A DNA stretch of 50,053 bases from CADCVT01 sp036389485 (GCA_036389485.1 DASVPR010000019.1:1-50053), one strand, 5' to 3'. Shown: positions 40,393-48,607, numbered from the stretch's first letter. Made by a program: numbers and translations. The notes: generated by a model from the letters alone, not told the origin.

Positions 40393-41306
40393 CGGCCCGG
40401 CGACTCGATCGTCAGCAGCTGGTCGGGCGCGGCCGTGTGCTCGACCTGCAGCGTCGTGTGCGCGACGCCGAAGGTGTCCCCGAGGACGCGGTGCAGCTCG
40501 CGCCGGCGCTGGTGGCAGTCGACGCCGGCCTCCACGGTCACGTGCGCCGCGACCGCCGGGAAACCGGACGTGACCTCCCAGACGTGCAGGTCGTGGACCT
40601 CGACGACGCCGGGTTGCGCCGCGAGGGCGCGGCCGATGCGATCGGGGTCGACGCCCGCGGGCGCGCCCTCGAGCAGCACGGCCGACGCGTCGCGGAGCAG
40701 CCGCCAGCCGGAGGCCACCATCAGTGCGGCGACGACCAGCGCGGCCACGCCGTCGAGCTCGTCCACGCCGGTCACGAGGATCAGCCCGCCGGCCAGCGCG
40801 GCGGCGACCGACGCGTAGAGGTCGGTGAGGATGTGCTGCCGGGCGCCCTCGACGTTCAGCGAGCGCCGCTCGGCCTTCGAGAGCGCCGCCGCGGCCAGCA
40901 CGTTCGCCGCCGCGCCCGCGACGCCCACGACGAGCACGAACGCGCCCTCGACGTCCGGCGGCTCGTAGATCCGCTTGCCCGCCTCCCACGCGATGACGCC
41001 CGCGAGCACGAGCAGGATCGCGCCGTTGAGCTGCGCGCTGAGGATCTCCGCGCGGCCGAGGCCGAACGTGAACCGGCCCTCGGGCGGCCGCGCCGCCAGC
41101 CGGGCGGCGACCAGCGCGAGCCCGATCGCCCCGGCGTCGGTGAGCATGTGGGCCGCGTCGGAGAGCAGCGCGAGCGAGTCGGCGAGGACGCCCGCGACGA
41201 CCTCGACCGCCATGAAGCCGAGCACGATCGCGAGCGCCACCGCCAGCCACTTGCGATCGGCGGCCGGGGAGACGGCATGCGAGTGGCCGGCGTGATCGTG
41301 CGCCAC
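40389..41306 (-). CDS. Cation diffusion facilitator metal exporter (CzcD/ZitB-like)
   Basis: CDF-family transporter of 305 residues, probably a Zn(II)/H+ antiporter. It has a His-rich N-terminus (AHDHAGHSHA), six helices, and metal-site residues in helix 2 (SDAAHMLTDAG) and helix 5 (HILTDLYAS), the His/Asp pattern common for zinc. The C-terminal cytoplasmic ferredoxin-like domain contains VHDLHVWEVTSGF and ends with VEHTAAPDQL. GTG start at 41306. The tandem operators lie 36-67 bases upstream and may also affect this gene. Confidence 0.93.
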   Translation of the reverse strand: MAHDHAGHSHAVSPAADRKWLAVALAIVLGFMAVEVVAGVLADSLALLSDAAHMLTDAGAIGLALVAARLAARPPEGRFTFGLGRAEILSAQLNGAILLVLAGVIAWEAGKRIYEPPDVEGAFVLVVGVAGAAANVLAAAALSKAERRSLNVEGARQHILTDLYASVAAALAGGLILVTGVDELDGVAALVVAALMVASGWRLLRDASAVLLEGAPAGVDPDRIGRALAAQPGVVEVHDLHVWEVTSGFPAVAAHVTVEAGVDCHQRRRELHRVLGDTFGVAHTTLQVEHTAAPDQLLTIESPGR

Positions 41307-41341
41307 GGGGAGAGTTTCGCGCCCGCGCGGCTTGACCCTTG

Positions 41342-41373
41342 TATCGACTTTCGATATATATCGTTTATCGATA
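41342..41373. promoter_or_regulatory. Tandem 15-bp operators before DUF2975-XRE
   Basis: Site 1, 41342-41356: TATCGA-CTT-TCGATA, perfect. Site 2, 41359-41373: TATCGT-TTA-TCGATA, one mismatch. Centres are 17 bases apart. The middle also forms a perfect 12-bp palindrome CGATATATATCG (41352-41363), so the whole 32 bases are symmetric in their conserved blocks. AT-rich in a very GC-rich genome; overlaps any promoter for the DUF2975 gene. Confidence 0.75.
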
Positions 41374-41387
41374 GTGGGAGGGAGCGG

Positions 41388-42005
41388 ATGACGGGGCAGC
41401 GCAGCGCGGCGACCTGGGCCCTGTGGCTCGCGATCGCGGCGGTCGGGATCGGCGGGACCGCGACGGCGGTCGAGGTCGTGATCGGGATCGACGAACGGAC
41501 GGCGCACTACGACGGGCGCCTCGACGTCGAGGGCATCCTCGACACCTTCCACCCCGCCCGCAGGCGCGGAGAGTCGCGGCCGCTCGGTCGCAGCGAGGCG
41601 TTCCTCGACGACGCACGCGGCACGGCGGAGGTGCACGACGCGGAGGGCGGGCTGATCGCGACGTGGGCGATCGTGGAGCTGCTCCCGTGGCTGCTCGCGG
41701 CCGCCGCGCTGCGGGCGATCGCGCCGGTCCTGCGCGGCGCGGACCGCGGCGACCCCTTCGGGGGCGACGTCGCGCGCCGGCTCGGAGGCGCCGGCTCGCT
41801 CCTGCTCGTCGGGATCCCGGGGATCGTGGTCCTGCGCTACTTGCTCGCCGAGTGGGGCAGCGGCGGTGCGGCGATCGCCCCGGCGGTCGAGCCTGCCATG
41901 ACGATCTCCGTCCTGCACTTCCTGCCCGGCCTGCTGCTGCTGGCGCTCGCGGCCGTCTTCCAGCAGGGAGCGGAGCTGCGCGAGCTCGAGCGGCACACCG
42001 TATGA
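41388..42005 (+). CDS. DUF2975 membrane protein
   Basis: Membrane protein of 205 residues with four hydrophobic segments (about 10-32, 88-108, 132-150 and 172-192), DUF2975 family. The C-terminal FQQGAELRELERHTV is the typical family ending (FxxGxxLRxxxxxTV). Members are encoded with a small XRE regulator of the YozG/HTH_26 type, as here, but what they do is not known. Shine-Dalgarno GGGAGGGAG sits just before the ATG and directly after the operators. The ATGA overlap couples it to the regulator gene. Confidence 0.85.
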   Translation: MTGQRSAATWALWLAIAAVGIGGTATAVEVVIGIDERTAHYDGRLDVEGILDTFHPARRRGESRPLGRSEAFLDDARGTAEVHDAEGGLIATWAIVELLPWLLAAAALRAIAPVLRGADRGDPFGGDVARRLGGAGSLLLVGIPGIVVLRYLLAEWGSGGAAIAPAVEPAMTISVLHFLPGLLLLALAAVFQQGAELRELERHTV

Positions 42006-42235
42006 CGGAGGAGCCGCACGCGATCGAGATCCGCATCGACCGGCTGCTGGAGGAGCGCGGGCTGACGCTCGCCGAGCTGGCCGAGCGCGTGGGAATCACG
42101 TACGCGAACCTCTCGATCCTCAAGAACAACCACGCCCGCGCGATCCGCTTCTCGACGCTGACACGGCTGTGCGAGGAGCTGGACTGCCAGCCCGGCGACC
42201 TGCTGCGCTGGTCGCCGGGCCGGGGCGCGAGCTAG
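42002..42235 (+). CDS. Small XRE-family regulator (HTH_26/YozG type)
   Basis: DNA-binding protein of 77 residues that is almost only a helix-turn-helix: LAELAERVGITYANLSILKNN, then RAIRFSTLTRLCEELDCQPGDLLRW, the HTH_26 pattern. It is translated with DUF2975 by a 4-base overlap and is the obvious candidate to bind the tandem operators upstream, though a PadR- or TetR-type protein elsewhere is not excluded. Ends in a CTAG shared with the convergent flavoprotein gene. Confidence 0.9.
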   Translation: MTEEPHAIEIRIDRLLEERGLTLAELAERVGITYANLSILKNNHARAIRFSTLTRLCEELDCQPGDLLRWSPGRGAS

Positions 42236-43563
42236 ACCGGGTGGTTCGCCCGGAACACGTCGTCCGGGTCGACCTGGTCCTTGATCTGGCGCAGCATCCG
42301 TGCGGCGGCGGAGCCGAACAGGCGCCGCGGGTCGGCCGGGCGGTCCTTGAGGTTGAGGAAGTCGCGCTCCGCGTCCCACGGGCGCATCGCGTCCGCGAAG
42401 CGGTCGAGGTGCGCCTCGACGGCCTGATGCATCTCGGGCATCGGCGCCATCCCGACGCAGAACGTGCCGTACGGCGCCGGGATCGCCGGCTGCGCGCCGG
42501 CGTCGTGCGGCGCCCGCGCGAGCGCGCCGCCGAAGTGGCGGATCTCCGCGCCCACGAACGGCGAGCCCGAGCCCGGGCCGCACGTCGCGAGGAACGCGTC
42601 GACGGCGGCGGGCGGCAGCTCGCCGAGCAGCCCGCCGTCGCCGCGGCCCGGCACGGGCTGCGGCGGGTCGTTGTGCAGCGTGTGCAGCAGCGTCGGCGGG
42701 ATCGTCGCGGCCGTGTCCATCTCCGGCCCGAGCGCGCGCAGCGGGGCGATCAGCTCGGCGCCCGCCGCCTCGCCGCCGCAGGCCGCCGACTCGATCACGA
42801 CGAACTGGCGGCCGCGCAGGTGCTCGGGCAGCATCGGCAGCGGCGGGTACTGGACGATCCGCCCGATCGACGTCATCTCGTCGGGCACGCCCGCGGTCCA
42901 CTCGCGCCACGCGTGCAGCACCTCGTGCGCGCGCTCCCACGGCCAGTAGAGGTTCCCCGCGTACAGCGCCGCGACCGGGTGCAGCGCGAACTCGAGCGCG
43001 GTCACGATTCCGAACGAGCCGCCGCCGCCGCGCGTCGCCCAGAACAGGTCGCGCTCGTTGTGGGCGGTCGCGCGCACCTGCCGGCCGTCGGCGAGCACGA
43101 GCTCCACCGCCGTGACGCTGTTGCACGCCAGGCCGTACCGGCGGCCGAGCCAGCCCGTGCCGCCGCCGAGCGTGTAGCCGGCGATGCCGACGTCCGGCGC
43201 GCTGCCGGCGAGCCCGGCCAGCCCGTGCTCGGCGGCCGGCGCGACGACGTCCTGCCACTGCGCGCCGCCGCCGACCCGCGCGACCCCGGCCTCGGGATCA
43301 ACGGTCGCGCCGCGCATGCGCGACATCTTCAGCAGCAGCGTCCCGTCGAGCGGGCCCAGCGGGGTCGCGCCGTGGCCGGTCGCCTGCGCGGCGACGCGCA
43401 GCCCGCGCTCGCGCGCCACGACCACGGCGGCCGACACCTCGTCGGCGTCGGCGGGGAACGCGACCGCCGCGGGCCGCTGGTCGACGGAGAGGTTCCAGGC
43501 CTGGCGGGCGGCGTCCCAGTCGGGGTCGGCGGACGTGACGACGTCGATGTCGAGTTCGAGCAT
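42232..43563 (-). CDS. FAD-linked oxidoreductase (PCMH/berberine-bridge type)
   Basis: Flavoenzyme of 443 residues with an N-terminal FAD_binding_4 domain: RPAAVAFPADADEVSAAV, AAQATGHGATPLG (His near the place of covalent FAD attachment), SAPDVGIAGYTLGGGTGWLGRRYGL split over two loops, and RGGGGSFGIVTALEF. The C-terminal BBE motif is weak but present (DQVDPDDVFRANHPV). Such enzymes oxidise sugars or secondary metabolites; the substrate is unknown. ATG 43563 gives the usual start; the frame extends upstream without homology. Confidence 0.88.
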   Translation of the reverse strand: MLELDIDVVTSADPDWDAARQAWNLSVDQRPAAVAFPADADEVSAAVVVARERGLRVAAQATGHGATPLGPLDGTLLLKMSRMRGATVDPEAGVARVGGGAQWQDVVAPAAEHGLAGLAGSAPDVGIAGYTLGGGTGWLGRRYGLACNSVTAVELVLADGRQVRATAHNERDLFWATRGGGGSFGIVTALEFALHPVAALYAGNLYWPWERAHEVLHAWREWTAGVPDEMTSIGRIVQYPPLPMLPEHLRGRQFVVIESAACGGEAAGAELIAPLRALGPEMDTAATIPPTLLHTLHNDPPQPVPGRGDGGLLGELPPAAVDAFLATCGPGSGSPFVGAEIRHFGGALARAPHDAGAQPAIPAPYGTFCVGMAPMPEMHQAVEAHLDRFADAMRPWDAERDFLNLKDRPADPRRLFGSAAARMLRQIKDQVDPDDVFRANHPV

Positions 43564-43615
43564 CCGCGGACCCTCTCCGATCGACCGGCGGTCGCGCAAG
43601 CGGGCCGGGCGCCGG

Positions 43616-43621
43616 TAGAGT
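43616..43621 (+). promoter_or_regulatory. -10-like TAGAGT, leaderless placement
   Basis: TAGAGT ends 6 bases before the GTG of the propeller-lipase gene, with no Shine-Dalgarno between. Confidence 0.4.
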
Positions 43622-43627
43622 CGCGCC

Positions 43628-46354
43628 GTGAGGCGATCGGTCGCGATCGCGGCGTTCCTGCTGGCGGTGCTGGCGCCCCCGGCGAGCGGCGCCTTCCCCG
43701 GCGCCAACGGCCGGATCGCCTACACCGCGGCGGGGCAGATCCACACCGTCGAGCCCGACGGCAGCGACGACCAGACGCTCGGCGCCGGAGCCGATCCCGC
43801 GTGGTCGGCGAGCGGCGATCGGATCGCCTTCCAGACGGGCGGCGACATCTGGGTCATGAACGCCGACGGAACCGGCAAGCAGCAGCTCACGACCACTTCC
43901 TCCACGGAGCGCAGCCCGGCGTGGTCGCCCGACGGCGAGCAGATCGCGTTCGAGCGGTTCTTCGTCGACGACCAGAGCAACGTCGACATCGAGATCATGC
44001 GGATGCAGGTCGACGGGACGGGCGTCGTGAACCTGACCAACAACCCGGCGGGCGACGCCTTCCCCTCCTGGTCGCCGACGGGCACGCGCATCGCGTTCAT
44101 GTCGAACCGCGACGCCGGCGCGAGCACCGGTGAGGTGTACGTCATGGACCCCGACGGCTCGAACCAGGTGCGCGTGACGCCCGACACGTCCGTCGACAAC
44201 CACCCGGACTGGTCGCCGGACGGGACGAAGATCGCCTTCGAGTGCCTGGCCGAGGGCGTCGGCGTGTGCACGATCGCGCCGGACGGGACCGGGCGCCAGC
44301 GCATCTTCACGACCGGCCCCACGACCACCCCGCTGCCCGTGTTCTCGCCGGACGGCACCCGCTTCGCGTTCACCCACCAGCCCCAGGGCGCCGACAGCAT
44401 CCGGATCTTCACGGCGCCGAGCGCGGGCGGCGCGTTCGAGGAGGTGACGCACAGCTCGTCCTCCTCGCCCGACTGGCAGCCGCTGCCGACGCCGATCGTC
44501 TTCGTGCACGGCTTCGCCGGCGCGCGCATCGAGTGCGACGGGGAGGAGCTGTTCCCGAACATCGGCCTGCTCGCGCGGCCGCGGATGCTCGACATGCGGC
44601 TCGCCGAGGACGGCGTGACCAACGACCCGGCGGCGTGCGCGTCCGCCGCGCCCGACGGGCTGGTCCTCGAGGCGGGCCCGCCCGGCCTCAGCGAGGACGT
44701 GTACCGGTCGACGGTCGACTTCCTCGAGGAGATCGCGCCCGGGCGCCACTACGAGTACGTGTGGGACTGGCGCAAGAGCCCCGAGGAGGCGCTCGCGGGG
44801 CTCGACGAGATGGTCGAGCGCGCGCGCTGCGGCGGCATCTCGACCTGCGTCACGCGCGCGTCGGAGAACGTCGTGCTGTTCGGCCACTCGATGGGCGGCC
44901 TGGTCATCCGCGCGTACCTCGACGAGCAGGAGCGGGCGGACAAGGTCGTGCGGGCGCTGACCGTGGGGACGCCGTACTGGGGCGCGCCGAAGGCCGTCTT
45001 CCCGCTGGCGGCCGGCGTCGAGACCCCGGCGGGCGGGCCGGGGCTCGATCTCTTCATCGACAACGACGACTTCAAGGCCTTCGCCCGCAACCTGACGGGC
45101 GGCTACACGCTGTTCCCGTCCGACCCCTATGGCGCCTGGCTCGACGTCGACCGCGGGCCCGGCGCGGTCGGCGCCGCGGGCGCGCTGGACTTCGTCGAGG
45201 ACGTCGGCGGCAACCGCGAGCTCGCGTCCGACATGCGCGACCTGCACTCGTCCGTGCTCGACGGCTTCGAGACGCACGGCGTCGACTACCAGGTCCTCGT
45301 CGGGTCCGGCCTGAGCACGATCGGCGGCGTCGGGTTCACCGAGCAGCTCGGCCCGGACCTCGCGAACGTCTCCTTCACCAACGGCGACGGGACCGTGCCG
45401 CTGACGAGCGCGATGCAGGGCTCGGCGAGCGATCCGCTGGGCGAGGACGTCCGCATCCGCTTCGCGTGCGGCGTCCTGCACATGACGTTGCCCGGCCACC
45501 CGGCGGTCACGAGCGCGTTCCGCGACTTCCTGCTCAGCGGCGACGTCGTCACCGGCGACGCCCTGCCGTGCACGGCCTCCGGCTATCAGCTCGTCTTCGA
45601 GGTCGACCTCGGGCGGCGCCGCGCGGTGCAGGTGACCGAGCTCGACGAGCTCGAGCGCAGCGGCGCCGTCACCGTCATCGATCTCGGGGCGCGCAAGCTC
45701 GTCGTCACCGACGACCGCTCGCCGCTCGAGTTCGACTTCTCCGCGCCGCACTGGAGCGTGCGGGCGACGCGGCTGACCGACGGCGCGAAGGGCGCCGAGC
45801 AGGTCCTCGGCCCGTTCAGCGGTGCCGCGACGGTGAAGGTGGGGACCAGCGTCGAGGTGACGCCGGCGTCGCAGCCGGGCGAGCCCGGTCCGGGCGATCC
45901 ACCGCCCGGCGACGCGCCGCCGCCCGGCGCCGGTCCGCCGCTTCCGCCGGGCCCGGCGCCCGGCGCCGGCCCGCGCGCCGAGCTGCTCCGCCTCTCGCTT
46001 CGCCCTCGGTCGTTCCGGGCGGCGCGGCGCGGCGGCAGCGTCCTCGCCGGCCCTCCGCGCGGCGCGGGGACCCGCGTGACGTACCGGCTGAGCCGCGCCG
46101 GCAGCGTGCGGTTCGGGGTGGAGCGACTCGTCGCGGGGCGCCGCCGCGGCCGGACGTGCGTGCCGAAGGGCCGCGCCGGGCGGCGCTGCGAGAAGGCCGT
46201 CGCGGTGCGCGGAAGCATCACCCGCACCGACGGCGCGCCGTTCACGTTCACCGGCCGCATCGGAGGCCGGCGCCTCGCGCCGGGCCGCTACCGCCTCGTC
46301 GCCCGCGCCGAGAGCGGGGCCGCGCGCCGCGCGCCGTTCGTGATCCTGCGGTAG
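43628..46354 (+). CDS. Secreted TolB-like propeller fused to an alpha/beta-hydrolase lipase
   Basis: Exported protein of 908 residues. The signal peptide ends near PPASGA. Residues about 25-290 form a PD40/TolB propeller with repeated blocks (WSPDGEQIAFE, WSPTGTRIAFM, WSPDGTKIAFE, FSPDGTRFAFT). Residues about 293-630 are an LCAT/PGAP1-like hydrolase: PIVFVHGFAG, nucleophile Ser421 in FGHSMGGLV, acid in NGDGTVPLTSA and His in HMTLPGHP. A Pro/Gly linker leads to a basic C-terminal beta domain (SVRFGVERLVAGRRRG, RLAPGRYRLVARA). It likely cleaves a lipid ester at the surface; the propeller may bind substrate or wall. Confidence 0.9.
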   Translation: MRRSVAIAAFLLAVLAPPASGAFPGANGRIAYTAAGQIHTVEPDGSDDQTLGAGADPAWSASGDRIAFQTGGDIWVMNADGTGKQQLTTTSSTERSPAWSPDGEQIAFERFFVDDQSNVDIEIMRMQVDGTGVVNLTNNPAGDAFPSWSPTGTRIAFMSNRDAGASTGEVYVMDPDGSNQVRVTPDTSVDNHPDWSPDGTKIAFECLAEGVGVCTIAPDGTGRQRIFTTGPTTTPLPVFSPDGTRFAFTHQPQGADSIRIFTAPSAGGAFEEVTHSSSSSPDWQPLPTPIVFVHGFAGARIECDGEELFPNIGLLARPRMLDMRLAEDGVTNDPAACASAAPDGLVLEAGPPGLSEDVYRSTVDFLEEIAPGRHYEYVWDWRKSPEEALAGLDEMVERARCGGISTCVTRASENVVLFGHSMGGLVIRAYLDEQERADKVVRALTVGTPYWGAPKAVFPLAAGVETPAGGPGLDLFIDNDDFKAFARNLTGGYTLFPSDPYGAWLDVDRGPGAVGAAGALDFVEDVGGNRELASDMRDLHSSVLDGFETHGVDYQVLVGSGLSTIGGVGFTEQLGPDLANVSFTNGDGTVPLTSAMQGSASDPLGEDVRIRFACGVLHMTLPGHPAVTSAFRDFLLSGDVVTGDALPCTASGYQLVFEVDLGRRRAVQVTELDELERSGAVTVIDLGARKLVVTDDRSPLEFDFSAPHWSVRATRLTDGAKGAEQVLGPFSGAATVKVGTSVEVTPASQPGEPGPGDPPPGDAPPPGAGPPLPPGPAPGAGPRAELLRLSLRPRSFRAARRGGSVLAGPPRGAGTRVTYRLSRAGSVRFGVERLVAGRRRGRTCVPKGRAGRRCEKAVAVRGSITRTDGAPFTFTGRIGGRRLAPGRYRLVARAESGAARRAPFVILR

Positions 46355-46357
46355 CCG

Positions 46358-46374
46358 CGCACCCCCGGGGTGCG
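46358..46374 (+). terminator. Hairpin after the propeller-lipase gene
   Basis: CGCACCCC (46358-46365) and GGGGTGCG (46367-46374) form a perfect inverted repeat just after the stop, between this gene and the atp promoter. No U-run. Confidence 0.5.
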
Positions 46375-46389
46375 AAGTGTCACAAACGT

Positions 46390-46417
46390 GTTACAAAGTC
46401 CGCCGCTGCGCTATCCT
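46390..46417 (+). promoter_or_regulatory. Candidate promoter of the ATP synthase operon
   Basis: -35-like GTTACA (46390-46395) and -10-like TATCCT (46412-46417), 16-base spacing, in the least GC-rich stretch of the 149-base intergenic region. A leader of about 80 bases would follow. Confidence 0.45.
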
Positions 46418-46442
46418 TCAGCGCGCCACGGACCGGGCGTTG

Positions 46443-46469
46443 AGCCCTCTTCCCGAGCGGGTAGAGGCT
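46443..46469 (+). other. Leader hairpin of the atp operon
   Basis: CTCTTCCCG (46447-46455) pairs with CGGGTAGAG (46458-46466) with one mismatch, extended outwards by AGC(C)/GGCT. It lies in the predicted 5' leader. No known riboswitch class matches by eye. Confidence 0.3.
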
Positions 46470-46503
46470 GCCCGTCGCCGCGGCGCTCCGCCGTGCCCGA
46501 ACG

Positions 46504-46869
46504 ATGACCCTCCTCCGCAACTTCGACCTCGTGCTCCTCGCCCTCGCGCTGGCGGTCTTCGCCGTGGCCGGACTGCCCGTCCTCGGGTGGGTCACCGGCG
46601 CCGGGATCTGGGCGCTGTGGCGCGGGATCGAGTGGTGGACCGAGCGGCGCCTGCAGGCCGAGCGCGACCCCAAGAAGCTGGCCGGCGTCGCGGCCGGATC
46701 CCTCATAGGGCGCGGATGGCTCCTGGGCCTTATCCTCCTGGGCGCCGGCCTTGCCGCGGGGGAGGACGTCGGCCTCTCGGCCGCACTGCTCGTCCTCGCC
46801 CTGTTCACCGTGCACTTCACCTTCAAGCTCATCGCGCCTCCCGGCGGGGCGCCGACCTCCACCACATGA
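46504..46869 (+). CDS. Membrane protein at the AtpI position of the ATP synthase operon
   Basis: Small membrane protein of 121 residues with helices at about 7-30, 68-87 and 90-108. It has no strong AtpI signature, but its position directly before atpB (ATGA overlap), its size and topology match the AtpI/uncI slot, whose products help assemble the c-ring. The central basic stretch (ERRLQAERDPKKL) would lie in the cytoplasm. Function inferred from place. Confidence 0.65.
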   Translation: MTLLRNFDLVLLALALAVFAVAGLPVLGWVTGAGIWALWRGIEWWTERRLQAERDPKKLAGVAAGSLIGRGWLLGLILLGAGLAAGEDVGLSAALLVLALFTVHFTFKLIAPPGGAPTSTT

Positions 46870-47744
46870 CCCGCAAGCAGACCCTCCTCCTCGCAGCAGC
46901 CGTCTGGCTCGGCGGCGCGATCGTCATCTACGCCGCCACCGGCTCCTCCGGCAAGAACGAGGAGTTCCAGCCGACCGGCGAGTTCAAGCTCGAGGAGTGG
47001 CTGCCGCTCGGGTTCAACCGCGCGGTGCTCTACCTGATCATCGCGGCGCTGCTCACCGGCCTGACGATGCGCTACGTCGCCAACAAGATGCAGCAGCGGC
47101 CCAACCGCGTGCAGACCGCGGTCGAGACGATCTTCGTCTTCATGCGCGACAACATCGCGGGCGCGAACCTCGACCGCGACATGGCACGGAAGTGGTTCCC
47201 GTTCGTCGCGACGCTCTTCCTCTTCATCTGGTTCAACAACCTGCTCGGGTACATCCCGCTGCCGGTCAACGACCACGAGCCGCTCCACATCGGCAGCCTG
47301 GAGATCCCGAGCTTCGCGATCTACGCGGCGACCGCGAACATCTCGATCCCGGTCGCGCTGTCGCTGATGGTGTGGATCACCTACCACGTGGTGGGCCTTC
47401 GCCGGCAGGGGTTCCGCCAGTACCTCGCCAGCTGGATCCCGGGCGGGACGCCCGGCGGCCTGAAGCCCTTCATCTTCGGGATCGAGGTCATCTCGCACTT
47501 CGTCCGGACCATCTCGCTCAGCGTCCGGCTCTTCGCGAACATCCTCGCGGGCCACCTGCTCATCCTCTTCATGGCCGGCGGCCTCGGCGTGATCCTCGGG
47601 CTCGCGGCCCTCGGCTGGATCACCATGCCGGCCGCCGTCGCCTTCTTCCTCTTCGAGGTGGGCCTGGTGGCGACGCTGCAGGCCTTCATCTTCGCCACGC
47701 TCACCGCGATCTACCTCGGCGGCGCCGTCGCCGCGGAGCACTGA
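46866..47744 (+). CDS. atpB: F1Fo ATP synthase subunit a
   Basis: Membrane subunit a (292 residues), which forms the proton half-channels. The essential Arg lies in LSVRLFANILAGHLL; the region LFIWFNNLLGYIPLP and the C-terminal FEVGLVATLQAFIFATLTAIYLGG are diagnostic. Five or six helices. The ATG overlaps the preceding stop. A 23-base gap with Shine-Dalgarno AGGAGA leads to atpE. Confidence 0.97.
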   Translation: MTRKQTLLLAAAVWLGGAIVIYAATGSSGKNEEFQPTGEFKLEEWLPLGFNRAVLYLIIAALLTGLTMRYVANKMQQRPNRVQTAVETIFVFMRDNIAGANLDRDMARKWFPFVATLFLFIWFNNLLGYIPLPVNDHEPLHIGSLEIPSFAIYAATANISIPVALSLMVWITYHVVGLRRQGFRQYLASWIPGGTPGGLKPFIFGIEVISHFVRTISLSVRLFANILAGHLLILFMAGGLGVILGLAALGWITMPAAVAFFLFEVGLVATLQAFIFATLTAIYLGGAVAAEH

Positions 47745-47767
47745 CCCGAACGAACCCAGGAGACACC

Positions 47768-48040
47768 GTGGACCTTCTCGCGCTTCTCGCACCACTCGCT
47801 CAGCAGGCCGCTGACCCGACCGACGGCCTGAAGTCCATCGCCCTCGGCGTCGGCGCCGGCCTCGGCACCGTCGGCCCGGGCATCGGCGTCGGCTACATCT
47901 TCGGCAAGGTCATCGAGTCCGTGACCCGGCAGCCCGAGATGCGCGACGAGATCACCTCGATCCAGTGGCTCGGCTTCGCGCTGACCGAGGCGATCGTGTT
48001 CTACGCGTTCATCTTCGGCCTGATCGCGTTCTTCCTCTAG
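47768..48040 (+). CDS. atpE: F1Fo ATP synthase subunit c
   Basis: Two-helix ring subunit of 90 residues. Helix 1 carries the Gly-rich GVGAGLGTVGPGIGVG; the loop has RQPEM; helix 2 carries the ion-binding Glu in GFALTEAIVFYAF. No Gln in helix 1 and no Ser/Thr after the Glu, so a proton rather than sodium ring is expected. GTG start with AGGAGA upstream. About 20 residues precede helix 1, a longer N-terminus than in many c subunits. The atpF ATG follows the TAG directly. Confidence 0.96.
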   Translation: MDLLALLAPLAQQAADPTDGLKSIALGVGAGLGTVGPGIGVGYIFGKVIESVTRQPEMRDEITSIQWLGFALTEAIVFYAFIFGLIAFFL

Positions 48041-48607
48041 ATGCTCGCGTTCGTCCTCGCAGCTGAGGAAAGCGGGGGAGGGTCCTTCCTCGTCAAGCCC
48101 GGCGTCGGGCTGATGATCTGGACCCTCCTCACGTTCGGCATCACGCTCTACATCCTCAACAAGCTCGCGTTCCCCAAGATCAGCGAGCAGCTCGACAAGC
48201 GCCAGCGCGCGATCGAGGAGTCGATCGACACGGCCGAGAAGACGAAGGCGGAGGCCGAGGAGATGCTCGCCGAGTACCGCCAGCGGCTGTCCGAGGCCCG
48301 CACGCAGGCCGAGGAGATCGTCGCCCGCGCGCGCAATGCCGGCGACCAGCACCAGGAGGAGTCGCTCCAGCAGGCGCGCGTGCAGCGCGAGGAGCTGATG
48401 GAGCAGACGCGCCGCGACATCGACGCCGAGACCCGGCGCGCGATCCAGCAGATCCGCAACGAGGTCGCCGACCTGACCGTGCTGGCCACCGAGAAGGTGA
48501 CGCGCAAGACGCTCACCGACGACGACCAGCGGCGCCTCGTCGAGGAGGCGCTGTCGGAGCTCGACTTCGAGGCGCTCGCCGGCTCAGCGGACGGAGGCCG
48601 CGGCTAG
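48041..48607 (+). CDS. atpF: F1Fo ATP synthase subunit b
   Basis: Peripheral stalk subunit b (188 residues): one N-terminal helix (FLVKPGVGLMIWTLLTFGIT) and a long charged coiled coil (KQRAIEESIDTAEKT-type heptads to about residue 165) that ends in the delta-binding region ALSELDFEAL. Separate from atpH, unlike the fused b-delta of mycobacteria. Starts at the base after the atpE stop. Confidence 0.95.
   Translation: MLAFVLAAEESGGGSFLVKPGVGLMIWTLLTFGITLYILNKLAFPKISEQLDKRQRAIEESIDTAEKTKAEAEEMLAEYRQRLSEARTQAEEIVARARNAGDQHQEESLQQARVQREELMEQTRRDIDAETRRAIQQIRNEVADLTVLATEKVTRKTLTDDDQRRLVEEALSELDFEALAGSADGGRG

Noticed and set aside
46443..46469. Riboswitch in the atp leader
   Set aside because: Only a short hairpin is visible, with no conserved aptamer sequence I recognise.
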